From assembly GCA_012719075.1 (NCBI GenBank), contig JAAYBB010000019.1, forward strand, positions 1 to 48,033: a stretch of DNA of 48,033 bases, given 5' to 3'. The position numbers were made by a program, and so were the translations under genes. Shown piece by piece: positions 7,731 through 16,259 of this stretch; position 1 is the stretch's first letter; each line of letters starts with the position of its first letter. This DNA is from Clostridiales bacterium (GTDB lineage Bacteria; Bacillota; Clostridia; Oscillospirales; Feifaniaceae). The notes below the pieces were generated by a model. That model did no database searches and had not been told where the DNA came from. It was given only the letters and a program-made list of their open reading frames with translations.

Positions 7731-9620
7731 GTGCGCGGTTTTGAAAAAAAGGGTCGGACACAGCTGCTGCTCTTTTTGACCGCCCTGCTCCGGGGCAGCC
7801 TTTTTTGCCGGCTGGCCACCCGCCTGGCCGACTTTTTGTTCAAAAAGGTGCGGGCCAGCCAGCTGGCCGGCTTTCTGACCGCCTACCCGGAGGCGGCCGT
7901 GCAGGACAGCTACTTTGGCGAGCTGCTGTTCGAGCGCCCGGCCGGCCTCTTTAAGCAGTTTCGGCTCTGGCTGGCCGCGCAGACCGAGAGTTGCCTGCTG
8001 GCCAGGCTGGCGCAGGGCATGACCCGCGGCATGCTCTCGCTGGACATGGTCTCCTGGGCGGGGGGGCTGCTCTCGCTGGGCAGCACGCTGCTGCTGGTGG
8101 AGACCTGGCGCAGGTTCAAGGGCCTGATCCCCTCGATGCTGACGCCGAACGCCGGCTTTGCCGTCGCCTGCCTGCTCAGCGGGCTGCTCTGCGCCAACCT
8201 GCGGGTGGCGCTCGGCGAGATGCTGCTGGACAGCCGCCCCTTCCGCTGGCTGCTCGTGGACTTCTGCGGCGTGCGCAGCAGCACGCTCTCGGTCAAGCGG
8301 CCGGTCCAGTGGGTGGCCATCCCGGTGGTGCTGGGCACCCTGCTCGCACTGCTCTCGGTCCGCCTGCCGCTGTTTTGGCTGCTCGGGGGGCTGGCGGCGC
8401 TGATCGGCGCCGGCATCCTGATCAGCATCCCCGAGACCGGCGTGCTGCTGATCCTGCTGGCGCTGCCCTTCCTCGGCACCCTGCCGCTGGCGCTGCTCTG
8501 CCTCTATGTCGACGGCGCCTACCTGTTCAAATGGCTGCGCCTCAAGCGGGTCATGCGCATCGAGGCCATCGACTTTGGCGTCCTCGGATTCGCGGTCACG
8601 CTGTTGCTGCTGGGCGGGCTGACCTCGATCCGGCGGGGGGCCAGCCTGCCGCAGGTCGCCATCTACCTCGTCTTCATCCTCACCTACTTCACGGCGGCCA
8701 ACATCATCTGCAGCAAGCGGCTGGCCGACCGGGCGGTGGCCTGCCTGCTCTGCTCGGGCGCGGTGGCCGCGCTGATGGGCGTCTACCAGAACATCGTGGG
8801 CATCGAGAGCTCGGTGAGCTGGATCGACACCAAGATGTTCGCCGAGATCGGCGCCCGCGTGGTCGGCCCCTTTGACAACCCCAACGTGTTTGGCGAGTAC
8901 CTGATCATGCTGCTGCCGCTGGGGGTCTGCGCCGCCGCCATCTACCGCGGCGGTCGCAGGGCGGCCGCGCTCGCCACCACCGGGGCCGTCGGGCTGGCGC
9001 TGATCTACACCTGGTCGCGCGGGGCCTGGCTGGGCGCCATCGCGGCGGTGGCGCTGTTTTTGCTGCTGTACCACCGCATCTTTTTAAACCTGGTGCTGCC
9101 CGGCCTGGTGGCCCTGCCCTTTGCGGTCGCGCTGCTGCCCGACGCCATTCTGGGGCGCCTGACCAGCATCGGCAACCTGGCCGACACCTCGACGGCCTAC
9201 CGCGTCTCGATCTGGAACGCGTCGGTGCGCATGCTCGGGGATGTCGCCGGCCCCGGAATCGGCAGCGGCTGGCAGGCCTTCACGGCGCTCTACCCGGTCT
9301 ACGCGCTGGGCGGCGCGGCCTATGCGCTGCACGCGCACAACCTCTACCTGCAGCTGTTCATCGAGCTCGGCGTCGTCGGCATCGCAACCTTTGCCGTCAT
9401 GCTGGTGCTGTTCTTCAAATGGGTGTTTCACTGCTACGAGCACATCCTGGACCGAAACTATGCCAGCATCATCCTGGCGCTGGGCATGGGGGTGCTGGCG
9501 CTGCTGGTGCAGGGCCTGACCGACAACGTGTGGTTCAACTACCGCATCGTCCTGCTGTTCTGGCTGCTGATGGGCCTCGCGGTCGGCATCGGGCGCAGCG
9601 GGACGCTGGACCGGATTTAA
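7731..9620 (+). CDS. O-antigen ligase/polymerase-family (Wzy_C) membrane protein
   Basis: A 629-aa protein with about a dozen or more membrane segments. Its C-terminal half carries signatures of the O-antigen ligase/polymerase family: GPFDNPNVFGEYLIMLLPL, YTWSRGAWLG and LHAHNLYLQLFIELGVVG, the last two containing the conserved Arg and His-Asn used on undecaprenyl-linked glycans. In a Gram-positive this would polymerise or transfer a surface polysaccharide on the outer face of the membrane (inference). The N-terminal 130 residues are an amphipathic, family-unrelated extension. GTG 7731 is preferred: GGGAGG ends 6 nt before it, while TTG 7725 abuts the ribosome site. A glycosyltransferase follows. 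Confidence 0.85.
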   Translation: MRGFEKKGRTQLLLFLTALLRGSLFCRLATRLADFLFKKVRASQLAGFLTAYPEAAVQDSYFGELLFERPAGLFKQFRLWLAAQTESCLLARLAQGMTRGMLSLDMVSWAGGLLSLGSTLLLVETWRRFKGLIPSMLTPNAGFAVACLLSGLLCANLRVALGEMLLDSRPFRWLLVDFCGVRSSTLSVKRPVQWVAIPVVLGTLLALLSVRLPLFWLLGGLAALIGAGILISIPETGVLLILLALPFLGTLPLALLCLYVDGAYLFKWLRLKRVMRIEAIDFGVLGFAVTLLLLGGLTSIRRGASLPQVAIYLVFILTYFTAANIICSKRLADRAVACLLCSGAVAALMGVYQNIVGIESSVSWIDTKMFAEIGARVVGPFDNPNVFGEYLIMLLPLGVCAAAIYRGGRRAAALATTGAVGLALIYTWSRGAWLGAIAAVALFLLLYHRIFLNLVLPGLVALPFAVALLPDAILGRLTSIGNLADTSTAYRVSIWNASVRMLGDVAGPGIGSGWQAFTALYPVYALGGAAYALHAHNLYLQLFIELGVVGIATFAVMLVLFFKWVFHCYEHILDRNYASIILALGMGVLALLVQGLTDNVWFNYRIVLLFWLLMGLAVGIGRSGTLDRI

Positions 9621-9653
9621 TTCGCATTTAAACGCAGAGGGGGCGATGACCAG

Positions 9654-10745
9654 ATGAGGATTTTACAGGTGCTGTCCGACACCAACCGCGGGGGCGCCGG
9701 CGTCTACCTTGAAAACTATGTGCAAAACCGCGCAAAGGACATGGAGGTGGTGGTCGCGCTTCCCCTGGGCGCGGCCATGGCCCCGAGGCTGCGGCGGGCC
9801 GGGGCCCACGTGGTGGAGTGCGACCTCAAGGGAGACGCCTCCTTCGAGCGGCGGGACATCGGCGTGCTGATGACCTGCATCGAGACCTTCCGGCCCGACA
9901 TCGTGCACACCCACGGCAGCCTCTCGGGCCGCCTGGCGGCGCGGCGGATCGGGCGCTGCAAGACGGTCTACACCAAGCACACGCTCAGCCCGCCGCGGCT
10001 CGGGCTTAGGGGGGCGGCGGCCGCCGCGCTGGACAACAAGCTGACCGACGCCGTGATCGCGGTCTCGCGGGCGGGCTACGACAACCTGCTGGAGCAGGGC
10101 TTTGAGCGCGAGAAGATCCATTTGATCTACAACGGCATCACCGGTCTCTCCCCCGCCACCGAGGGCGGCCGCGGCGAGGCGCGCGAGCGGCTGGGGCTGG
10201 CCGGGGGCGACTTTGTCGTCGCCTGCGTGGCCCGCATTGAGCCGGTCAAAAACCACGAGCAGCTGCTGATCGCCGTGGCGCTGCTGCACGGCGAGGGGCT
10301 GCCGGTCAAGCTGCTGCTGGCGGGGGGCGGCACGCAGGCCGGCGCGCTGGAGCGCCGCGCCAGCGAACTGCAGCTGGGCGACACCGTGCGCTTTTTGGGG
10401 GAGCTTGAGGACGTGCGCCCGGTCTACGCGGCGGCCGACCTCTTTGCGCTGACCTCCGAAAGCGAGAACCTGCCGCTGACGCTGCTGGAGGCCATGTCGG
10501 CCGGGCTGCCCGCGCTGCTGACCGACGTCGGCGGCATGAAGGAGGCCGCCGTCGAGGGCGAGACCGCCATCTTTGTGCAGGTGAGCGACATCGGGCGCAC
10601 GGCCTCGACGATTCGCCGGCTCATGGCCCGACCCGGGGAGCTGGCCCGGCTGGGCGGGGCGGCGCAGCGGCGCTTCCAGGAGCGCTTCACGGCCGACAGC
10701 TTTGCACGGCAGACCGAACTTCTCTACAGAAAGCTGGTGGACTGA
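9654..10745 (+). CDS. GT4-family glycosyltransferase
   Basis: A 363-aa GT-B retaining glycosyltransferase. The N-terminal domain begins MRILQVLSDTNRGGAGVYLE. The sugar-nucleotide domain contains ARIEPVKNHEQLL and the EX7E-type motif in SESENLPLTLLEAMSAGLP followed by DVGGMKEA, typical of GT4 enzymes. It probably adds a sugar to a lipid-linked oligosaccharide at the cytoplasmic face. The donor and acceptor cannot be read from sequence. It lies 33 bp after the O-antigen-ligase-like gene and 1 bp before a DUF4330 gene, so the four genes look like one operon. Confidence 0.92.
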   Translation: MRILQVLSDTNRGGAGVYLENYVQNRAKDMEVVVALPLGAAMAPRLRRAGAHVVECDLKGDASFERRDIGVLMTCIETFRPDIVHTHGSLSGRLAARRIGRCKTVYTKHTLSPPRLGLRGAAAAALDNKLTDAVIAVSRAGYDNLLEQGFEREKIHLIYNGITGLSPATEGGRGEARERLGLAGGDFVVACVARIEPVKNHEQLLIAVALLHGEGLPVKLLLAGGGTQAGALERRASELQLGDTVRFLGELEDVRPVYAAADLFALTSESENLPLTLLEAMSAGLPALLTDVGGMKEAAVEGETAIFVQVSDIGRTASTIRRLMARPGELARLGGAAQRRFQERFTADSFARQTELLYRKLVD

Positions 10746-10746
10746 C

Positions 10747-11238
10747 ATGAACAGAGCCGAGGAGAGGCGTCGCCGGTTCAACATCTTCGACCTGTTTGTC
10801 CTGGCGCTGCTGGCGGCGGTGGGCTTTTTGGCCTTCACGCTGATCGGCGGCAACCGGGGCCTGGCCAGTTCCGACACCCGCGTGCTGGTGACCTATCAGG
10901 TCGAGATCGAAAACGTCAGCGCCCGGGTGCGCGACGCGGCGGTCAGCGGCGTCTCGGTGCGGGACGGCGTGCGCAAGACCCACTTGGGCAGCATCGTCGG
11001 CGTGCGCTACTACAACTTTTACCGCATGAAGGGCAACGCCGAGACCGGCGAGGTGGTCAAGGGCATTGTGGACGACCGGTACAACGTGGTCATCACCTGC
11101 GAGGCCGAGGGCTCGCTGGCGGGCGGGCGGATCACGGTGGGCGACTATGTGCTGGCGGTGGGGCTGCCGATGTCGGTGCAGTCCTCCGGCATCTCGGGCT
11201 CGGGCTACTGCATCTCGGTTGAGACCCGGCCGCTGTGA
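10747..11238 (+). CDS. DUF4330 membrane-anchored protein (copy 1)
   Basis: 163 aa with one N-terminal membrane segment (FNIFDLFVLALLAAVGFLAF) preceded by a basic stretch, then an extracytoplasmic beta-rich domain. The FNIFDL anchor and the following domain match the DUF4330 family, often found near polysaccharide genes in Clostridia. Function is unknown. The ATG at 10747 nearly abuts the glycosyltransferase stop. It is paralogous to the next gene in anchor and layout, with low overall identity. Confidence 0.75.
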   Translation: MNRAEERRRRFNIFDLFVLALLAAVGFLAFTLIGGNRGLASSDTRVLVTYQVEIENVSARVRDAAVSGVSVRDGVRKTHLGSIVGVRYYNFYRMKGNAETGEVVKGIVDDRYNVVITCEAEGSLAGGRITVGDYVLAVGLPMSVQSSGISGSGYCISVETRPL

Positions 11239-11296
11239 GGCCCGCCCGAAAAGGCGCGCAATCAGGACCGACAAGGACAAAGGAGGGCGAGCGCCC

Positions 11297-11803
11297 GTGA
11301 GCAATCGGACCGAGCGGAGGGGCAAGCTGTTTGGCCTGTTTAACATTCTCGACCTGACCGTCGTGATCTTCATCGCGGCGCTGGCCGTCGTGCTGGTCAT
11401 GCGGGGCAGCCTGCGGGACCGGCTGGGCGGCGCCTCGCCCGATGTGGAAATCCACTTTTCGGTGCGGCTTGAGCCGGTGCGCATCATGACCTACATGGCG
11501 CTCGAGAAGGACCAGCCCCTGTTTGACGAGGAGACCGGCATGCAGATCGGCGTAATCACCAAGTTCACGGCCACGCCCTACATGCGCGAGGTCACGCTCT
11601 CGAACGGCAGCATCCTGCTCAGCCCCGACCCCGAGTACTACACCGTGATCGTCCACGGCGTCGGCTCGGGCAGGAATTCGGAGTACGGCCCGATGCTGGG
11701 TGGCTCCCGCCTGTGCTCGCCCGGCGGCCTGATCAAGCTGGGCTCGACCCGGCTGTCCAGCAACGGCAGCTTCGACACCGTCGAGGTCCGCACCCTCAAG
11801 TGA
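11297..11803 (+). CDS. DUF4330 membrane-anchored protein (copy 2)
   Basis: 168 aa with the same plan as the preceding gene: basic N-terminus, a single membrane segment (LFNILDLTVVIFIAALAVVL) and an exported domain (VEIHFSVRLEPVRIM; GMQIGVITKF). The start is GTG 11297, with AAAGGAGG about 11 nt upstream; the frame stays open further upstream without a better ribosome site. It is the last gene of the envelope polysaccharide module. Function is unknown; a partner or accessory role in polymer assembly is an inference from context. Confidence 0.75.
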   Translation: MSNRTERRGKLFGLFNILDLTVVIFIAALAVVLVMRGSLRDRLGGASPDVEIHFSVRLEPVRIMTYMALEKDQPLFDEETGMQIGVITKFTATPYMREVTLSNGSILLSPDPEYYTVIVHGVGSGRNSEYGPMLGGSRLCSPGGLIKLGSTRLSSNGSFDTVEVRTLK

Positions 11804-11876
11804 GGGCGACCTTGGAAAAGCCCTCCAGTGCAGCGGCCATTTTGTCGGTAGAGATGAAAAAACTTCCCCTCTTTTG

Positions 11877-11905
11877 TTGACTTCCACCAAAAAACTCGCT
11901 ATGAT
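11877..11905 (+). promoter_or_regulatory. Promoter of the HPr gene
   Basis: TTGACT (11877-11882) and TATGAT (11900-11905) with a 17-bp spacer, 35 bp before the HPr ATG. Confidence 0.7.
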
Positions 11906-11940
11906 AAAGGTCAGGAATACGGATTTTGGGAGAGCGAGCT

Positions 11941-12204
11941 ATGGTCAAACAGGAAGTCGTGCTCAAAAACGAAGTGGGGTTACACGCGCGTCCGGCGACC
12001 TTCTTTATTCAGGAGGCCAACCGGCACCGGGCCTCCATCTGGGTGGAGAAAAATGAGCGCAGGGTCAACGCAAAGAGCCTGCTCGGCGTGCTCTCGCTCG
12101 GCATCGGGGACGGCGACAGCGTCCTGATCTCGGCCGAGGGGGACGACGAGGAGGAGGCGGTCTCGGCGCTGGTGGCGCTGATCGAGCGCAACTTCTGCGA
12201 GTGA
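11941..12204 (+). CDS. ptsH: HPr phosphocarrier protein
   Basis: An 87-aa HPr. His15 sits in the active-site motif GLHARPAT, the residue phosphorylated by enzyme I, and Ser46 is present in NAKSLLGVLSLGI, the site of HPr kinase in Firmicutes. Having both sites fits a true HPr able to serve sugar transport and catabolite repression; Crh-type proteins lack His15. The ATG at 11941 gives the canonical numbering and follows GGGAGAG by 6 nt. No enzyme I or II genes are nearby. It has its own promoter and lies 111 bp ahead of uvrC. Confidence 0.93.
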   Translation: MVKQEVVLKNEVGLHARPATFFIQEANRHRASIWVEKNERRVNAKSLLGVLSLGIGDGDSVLISAEGDDEEEAVSALVALIERNFCE

Positions 12205-12315
12205 GCGCAGGTGACTGACAGGCGCAGGGAAGTTTCAACGCAGTGGGAGGGCAGGCGAACAGCCTGTCCTTCGTGACGTATAAAGGGATTTTGCCAGGGG
12301 CGGGAGGGGTGCAAA

Positions 12316-14142
12316 ATGGACCAGGAGCGCATCGGGCGGCTGCGGAAAAAGGCGCGGGAGCTGCCGCTGCTGCCGGGCGTCTACTTCATGAAGGACGCGC
12401 GCGGCAAGGTGATCTACGTCGGCAAGGCCAAGGCGCTGCGCAACCGCGTGGGCAGCTACTTCACCGGCATCGAGAGCCACCCGCCCAAGGTCTTCCGCAT
12501 GGTGGCGCTGGTGCAGGACTTCGACACCATCGTGACGGCCACCGAGCTCGAGGCCCTGGTGCTCGAGTGCGCCCAGATCAAGCACCACATGCCCCACTAC
12601 AACATCCTGCTCAAGGACGACAAGGCCTACCCCTACATCAAGCTGGACATCGCGTCGCCCTACCCGCGCCTGGCCATGGTGCGCCGGCGGGAGCGGGACG
12701 ACGCGCTCTACTTCGGCCCCTACAGCGGCCGGGTGGGGGAGATGATCGCCACCGTCAACAAGACCTTTTTACTGCCCTCCTGCAGCCGGGTGTTCCCGCG
12801 CGACATCGGCAAGGCCCGCCCCTGCCTCAACGCCTCGATCAAGACCTGCATGGCGCCCTGCTCGGGGCAGGTCAGCGAGGCGCAGTACCGCGAGGCGGTC
12901 GGGGACGCCATCGCCTTTCTCGAGGGCCGCTACTCGACCATGATCGAGGAGCTGGAGCAGCGCATGGCGCAGGCGGCCGAGGAGATGCGCTTTGAGGAGG
13001 CCGCCCGCATCCGCGACCGGCTCAAGGCGCTGACCCGCCTGCGGGAGCGGCAGAAGGTGGTGGACGCGCCAAACGTGTCGCAGGACGTCATCGGCTATGC
13101 CGAACAGGGGCGGGCGGTGGCGGTGGCCGTCATGACCGTGCGGCAGGGGCGGCTGATCTCGCTGGACAGCTTCCGCTTCGGCAAGGAGGAGTTCGAGCCG
13201 CCCGAGGCCGGACTTGCGGCCTTCATCAAGCAGCACTACCTGCAGAGCGCCGACCTGCCGAGGGACATCCTGCTCTCGCTTTTGCCCGAGGACGACGGGC
13301 TGCTGGAGCAGTACCTCTCCGAGCGGGCCGGGCACAGGGTCCACCTGCGGCGGCCGCAGCGCGGGGCGCTGCGCCGCAAGGTCGAGATGGCCGAGGTCAA
13401 CGCCGCGCAGCTGCTCGAGCAGCACAGCAGCCAGGAGGAGAAGCTGCGGCGCAGCGTGGAGGAGCTGCAGGCGTTGCTGGGCCTCGAGCGCCCGCCGCTG
13501 CGCATCGAGGCCGTGGACATCTCGAACACGGCCGGCAGCGAGTCGGTGGGCGGCATGGTGACCTTTGTCAACGGCCGGCCCAGTAAAAAGGACTACAAGC
13601 GGTACAAGATCAAATCGGTGGAGGGGCAGGACGACTACGAGTCCATGCGCGAGGTGATCTGGCGCAGGATGCGCCGCTTCCGGCAGGGGGAGGAGGGCTT
13701 TGAACAGCTGCCCGACCTGCTGCTGCTGGACGGCGGGCGGGGACACCTCTCGGCCGTGCAGGAGGTGCTGCGGGAGCTGGGGGTCGACATCCCGGTCTTC
13801 GCCATGGTCAAGGACGAGCACCACAGAACCCGCGGGCTGGTGGGGGAGGGCGGCGAAATCACGCCCACGCCGGTCAGCCCCGCAGCCGTGCTGGTCGGCA
13901 AAATTCAGGAGGAGGTGCACCGCTACGCCATCGACTACCACCGGCGGCTGCGCGGCAAGAAGACCTTCTCCTCGCAGCTGACCGGCATCGAGGGCATCGG
14001 CGAAAAGCGGGCGGCCGCGCTGATGGCCCACTTCAAGACCATCGAGCGCATTCAAAAGGCCACCGAGCAGGAGCTCTGCGCCGTGCCCGGCATGAGCCGG
14101 GCGGCGGCCGCCGCCATCCGCAGCCACTTCGGACAGGTCTGA
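12316..14142 (+). CDS. uvrC: Excinuclease ABC subunit C
   Basis: UvrC (608 aa) makes both incisions in nucleotide excision repair with UvrA and UvrB. The N-terminal GIY-YIG nuclease is visible (PGVYFMKDARGKVIYVGKAK), then a UVR motif (MRFEEAARIRDRLKALTRL), the RNase H-like C-terminal nuclease (IEAVDISNTAGSESVGGMV; LLLDGGRGHLSAV) and tandem helix-hairpin-helix motifs at the end (GIEGIGEKRAAAL; VPGMSRAAAAAI). Length and motifs are normal. GGGAGGGG precedes the ATG. Confidence 0.98.
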   Translation: MDQERIGRLRKKARELPLLPGVYFMKDARGKVIYVGKAKALRNRVGSYFTGIESHPPKVFRMVALVQDFDTIVTATELEALVLECAQIKHHMPHYNILLKDDKAYPYIKLDIASPYPRLAMVRRRERDDALYFGPYSGRVGEMIATVNKTFLLPSCSRVFPRDIGKARPCLNASIKTCMAPCSGQVSEAQYREAVGDAIAFLEGRYSTMIEELEQRMAQAAEEMRFEEAARIRDRLKALTRLRERQKVVDAPNVSQDVIGYAEQGRAVAVAVMTVRQGRLISLDSFRFGKEEFEPPEAGLAAFIKQHYLQSADLPRDILLSLLPEDDGLLEQYLSERAGHRVHLRRPQRGALRRKVEMAEVNAAQLLEQHSSQEEKLRRSVEELQALLGLERPPLRIEAVDISNTAGSESVGGMVTFVNGRPSKKDYKRYKIKSVEGQDDYESMREVIWRRMRRFRQGEEGFEQLPDLLLLDGGRGHLSAVQEVLRELGVDIPVFAMVKDEHHRTRGLVGEGGEITPTPVSPAAVLVGKIQEEVHRYAIDYHRRLRGKKTFSSQLTGIEGIGEKRAAALMAHFKTIERIQKATEQELCAVPGMSRAAAAAIRSHFGQV

Positions 14143-14184
14143 CGCGGCCCGACTCGACCGGCCATAAGGATTTTTTGGAGACGG

Positions 14185-14213
14185 TTGACCGGGCCTGATA
14201 AAACGGGTAGAAT
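14185..14213 (+). promoter_or_regulatory. Promoter of rsmD-coaD
   Basis: TTGACC (14185-14190) and TAGAAT (14208-14213) with a 17-bp spacer, 45 bp before rsmD. Confidence 0.6.
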
Positions 14214-14258
14214 AAGCTCGTAATCACACAGAAACCGGCGCCTTGAGGAGGGCGGATC

Positions 14259-14810
14259 ATGAGGGTCATCACCGGAACAGCCCGCGGAACCCGCCTGCTG
14301 GCGCTGGAGGGGCCGCACACGCGCCCCACAGCTGAGCGGGTCAAGGAGGCCATGTTCAGCTCGATCCAGTTTGAAATCAACGGCCGCACCGCGCTCGACC
14401 TGTTTGCCGGCAACGGACAGCTGGGCCTCGAGGCGCTGTCGCGCGGCGCCCACCGCTGCGACTTTGTCGACAACAGCGCCGCCGCGATCCGGGTGGTGCA
14501 GGCCAATGTCGAGCGCTGCGGCTTTTTGGACCGGGCCGGCGTCTTCCAGCTCCCCTTCGAGGTGTTTTTGCGGCAGGCAAAGGGGCCCTACAGCCTGATC
14601 TTTCTCGACCCGCCCTACGGGCAGGGCCTTGTGCAAAAGGCGGTCGAGCGGCTCTGCGACGGCCTGCTGGCCCGCCACGCCATCCTGCTGTGCGAGACGG
14701 CGGCCGACGAGCAGCTGCCCGAGCGCTTTGGGCCGCTTGCGCTGCAAAAGACGGCCAGGTACGGCAACGTCAGAACCCATCTTTACAAGACTGCAGAGGT
14801 GTCGCCATGA
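14259..14810 (+). CDS. rsmD: 16S rRNA (guanine966-N2)-methyltransferase RsmD
   Basis: 183 aa, SAM-dependent. It has the family start MRVITGTARGTRL, the conserved PTAERVKEAMFS, a SAM loop LDLFAGNGQLGLEALSRGA and the N6/N2-methyltransferase catalytic motif DPPYGQG. It methylates G966 in 16S rRNA of the assembled 30S. The usual GSGALG-type SAM loop reads GNGQLG here. Its stop overlaps the coaD start, the standard rsmD-coaD pairing. Confidence 0.95.
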   Translation: MRVITGTARGTRLLALEGPHTRPTAERVKEAMFSSIQFEINGRTALDLFAGNGQLGLEALSRGAHRCDFVDNSAAAIRVVQANVERCGFLDRAGVFQLPFEVFLRQAKGPYSLIFLDPPYGQGLVQKAVERLCDGLLARHAILLCETAADEQLPERFGPLALQKTARYGNVRTHLYKTAEVSP

Positions 14811-15352
14811 TGCGGGTGGTCTGCCCGGGCAGCTTCAACCCCGTCACGAGGGGACATCTGGATATTTTTGAGCGCTGCGCCGCCCTGTTTGACGAGGTGG
14901 TGGTGGTGGTGGTGCACAACCCGCTCAAGGCCTACAGCGTCCCGGCCGAGCGGCGGGCCGCGTGGATCCGCCGCGCGACCGCCCACCTGCACAACCTCTC
15001 GGTGTCGCACCACGGCGGCCTGCTGGCCGACTTTGTGCGGGCGGCCGGCGCCTCGGCCATCGTCAAGGGGCTGCGCAACCAGAACGACCTGCTGGGCGAG
15101 GCGCAGATGTACTTTGCCAACCGCGAGCTGCTGGGCGGCCTGGACACGCTGTTTTTGCCGACCCGGGAGCCCTTTGTCTACCTGAGCTCCAGCCTCGTGC
15201 GGGACATCGCCTCCCACGGGGGGGACATCGCCCCCTTTGTGCCGGACGGCGTCGCGCAGGAGGTGGCGCAGGCCTACCGCATGGCTGCACCGCCGTCGAC
15301 GGTTACGGGCATCGAGAAAAACGACCCGATCAATAAGGGGGAGACAACATGA
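14807..15352 (+). CDS. coaD: Phosphopantetheine adenylyltransferase
   Basis: CoaD (181 aa) transfers AMP from ATP to 4-phosphopantetheine, the penultimate step of coenzyme A synthesis. Motifs are CPGSFNPVTRGHLDIF (the T/H-x-G-H nucleotide site), VKGLRNQNDL and the C-terminal YLSSSLVRDIASHGG (variant of ISSTxVR). Normal Firmicute CoaD is about 160 aa; the extra residues form a C-terminal tail (PPSTVTGIEKNDPINKGE). The start is one of two adjacent ATGs after AGAGGTG. Its stop overlaps the next start by 4 nt. Confidence 0.96.
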   Translation: MMRVVCPGSFNPVTRGHLDIFERCAALFDEVVVVVVHNPLKAYSVPAERRAAWIRRATAHLHNLSVSHHGGLLADFVRAAGASAIVKGLRNQNDLLGEAQMYFANRELLGGLDTLFLPTREPFVYLSSSLVRDIASHGGDIAPFVPDGVAQEVAQAYRMAAPPSTVTGIEKNDPINKGETT

Positions 15353-15900
15353 ATACAGAGGAGCTGTTTGAGCGTCTGCTCGAGTTGTTTGAAGAGTCCT
15401 GGCGCATGCCGCTCTCCAACGGCAAGGTTTTGGTCGACTCGCTGGAGGCCGTTGAGCTGATCCGCGAGATCAGGGACAGCCTGCCGGTTGAGATCGACCA
15501 GGCCAAGCAGATCGTGGTCGACCGCAAGGAGATCATGGCCGAGGCCAAGCGGGACGCCGAGATCAAGCTCAAAAACGCCGAGGAGAAGGCCGCCTTCCTG
15601 GTCTCGCGCGAGGAGGTGGTGGCCGCCGCCAACCGGGAGGCCAGCGAGATGCTGCTGGAGGCCAAGCGGCAGGCCAACGAACTGGTCAAGCAGTCGACCG
15701 AGCAGGCCACCGAGCACCTCGAGATGGCCAACCGCCAGGCCGCCGAGCTGGTGGCCGAGACCAACGCCCGGGTCAAGGAGCTGCGCAGCACCACCAACGA
15801 GTACGTGGAGGCGCTGCTGACCTCGGTGGACAAGAGTCTGTCGCAGGCCCTGGGCGACGTGCGGCAGGCCCAGCAGAACTTCAAGTCGGTCAAGCTCTGA
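15349..15900 (+). CDS. Coiled-coil protein, ATP synthase b-subunit/DivIVA-like
   Basis: 183 aa, almost entirely helical with no membrane segment. Residues about 45-165 form a long Ala/Glu/Lys-rich coiled coil (AEAKRDAEIKLKNAEEKAA; EASEMLLEAKRQANELVKQ). Such proteins directly downstream of coaD in Clostridia are usually annotated as ATPase or V-type H subunit on coiled-coil similarity alone. The N-terminus (ELFERLLELFEESWRMPLSN) and the following VDSLEAVELIREIRDSLP are conserved-looking, and together with the coil suggest a DivIVA/SepIVA-type scaffold (inference). There is no evidence for ATPase activity. Confidence 0.8.
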   Translation: MNTEELFERLLELFEESWRMPLSNGKVLVDSLEAVELIREIRDSLPVEIDQAKQIVVDRKEIMAEAKRDAEIKLKNAEEKAAFLVSREEVVAAANREASEMLLEAKRQANELVKQSTEQATEHLEMANRQAAELVAETNARVKELRSTTNEYVEALLTSVDKSLSQALGDVRQAQQNFKSVKL

Positions 15901-16105
15901 GTCCCCTGCCCTGTGGCGGCCGCAGGCGGGGCCGGGGGATCGGCGCGGCCCGGAATCGGGGGCAGGCGCCCTCGGCTGCCGTCGATCGGTGGAAATTGTT
16001 CGAGGTATGCGTAAATTCCGGCGAAAACCCTCATAAATATTCACTCAAATGATTCAGTGGTCAACATAATAATTTTTTTCCACAACCACTATGGTCATCT
16101 GGGAT

Positions 16106-16151
16106 AAAAAGGCGTCATTGCCACAAAATATTGTGGCAATGACGCCTTTTT
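16106..16151. terminator. Bidirectional terminator with perfect 21-bp stem
   Basis: Arms 16106-16126 and 16131-16151 are exact reverse complements (AAAAAGGCGTCATTGCCACAA) around an AATA loop. The A-run on one side and T-run on the other make it an intrinsic terminator in both directions. It insulates the coaD operon from the dcw cluster. Confidence 0.9.
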
Positions 16152-16188
16152 ATACTGTCTGTAAGCCGTTTCGAAAATTGAAGGGGCA

Positions 16189-16216
16189 TTGCATTTTCTA
16201 TTTTTTATGGTAGAAT
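16189..16216 (+). promoter_or_regulatory. Promoter of the dcw cluster (mraZ)
   Basis: TTGCAT (16189-16194) and TAGAAT (16211-16216), 16-bp spacer. The predicted transcription start is near 16223, immediately before the MraZ-box repeats. Confidence 0.6.
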
Positions 16217-16223
16217 GGTTCCA

Positions 16224-16259
16224 CAGTGTTTCTAAAGGGGTCAGAAGGGTTTGAAAGGG
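16224..16259 (+). promoter_or_regulatory. Probable MraZ operator: direct repeats every 10 bp
   Basis: AAAGGG at 16234-16239, GAAGGG at 16244-16249 and AAAGGG at 16254-16259 are spaced exactly 10 bp; a weaker CAGTGT lies in phase at 16224. MraZ binds short G-rich direct repeats with one-helical-turn spacing upstream of its own gene in several bacteria, so autoregulation is likely (inference). Confidence 0.65.

Noticed and set aside
7398-9074. Minus-strand frame across the minisatellite and the O-antigen-ligase gene
   Set aside because: The repeat encodes LQPWFAALVCSPG-like strings only by chance of period, unit lengths vary out of frame, and no ribosome site is present.
12248-12270. Hairpin AGGGCAGGC/GCCTGTCCT as terminator between ptsH and uvrC
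   Set aside because: The stem is plausible but no T-run follows, so termination is not supported.
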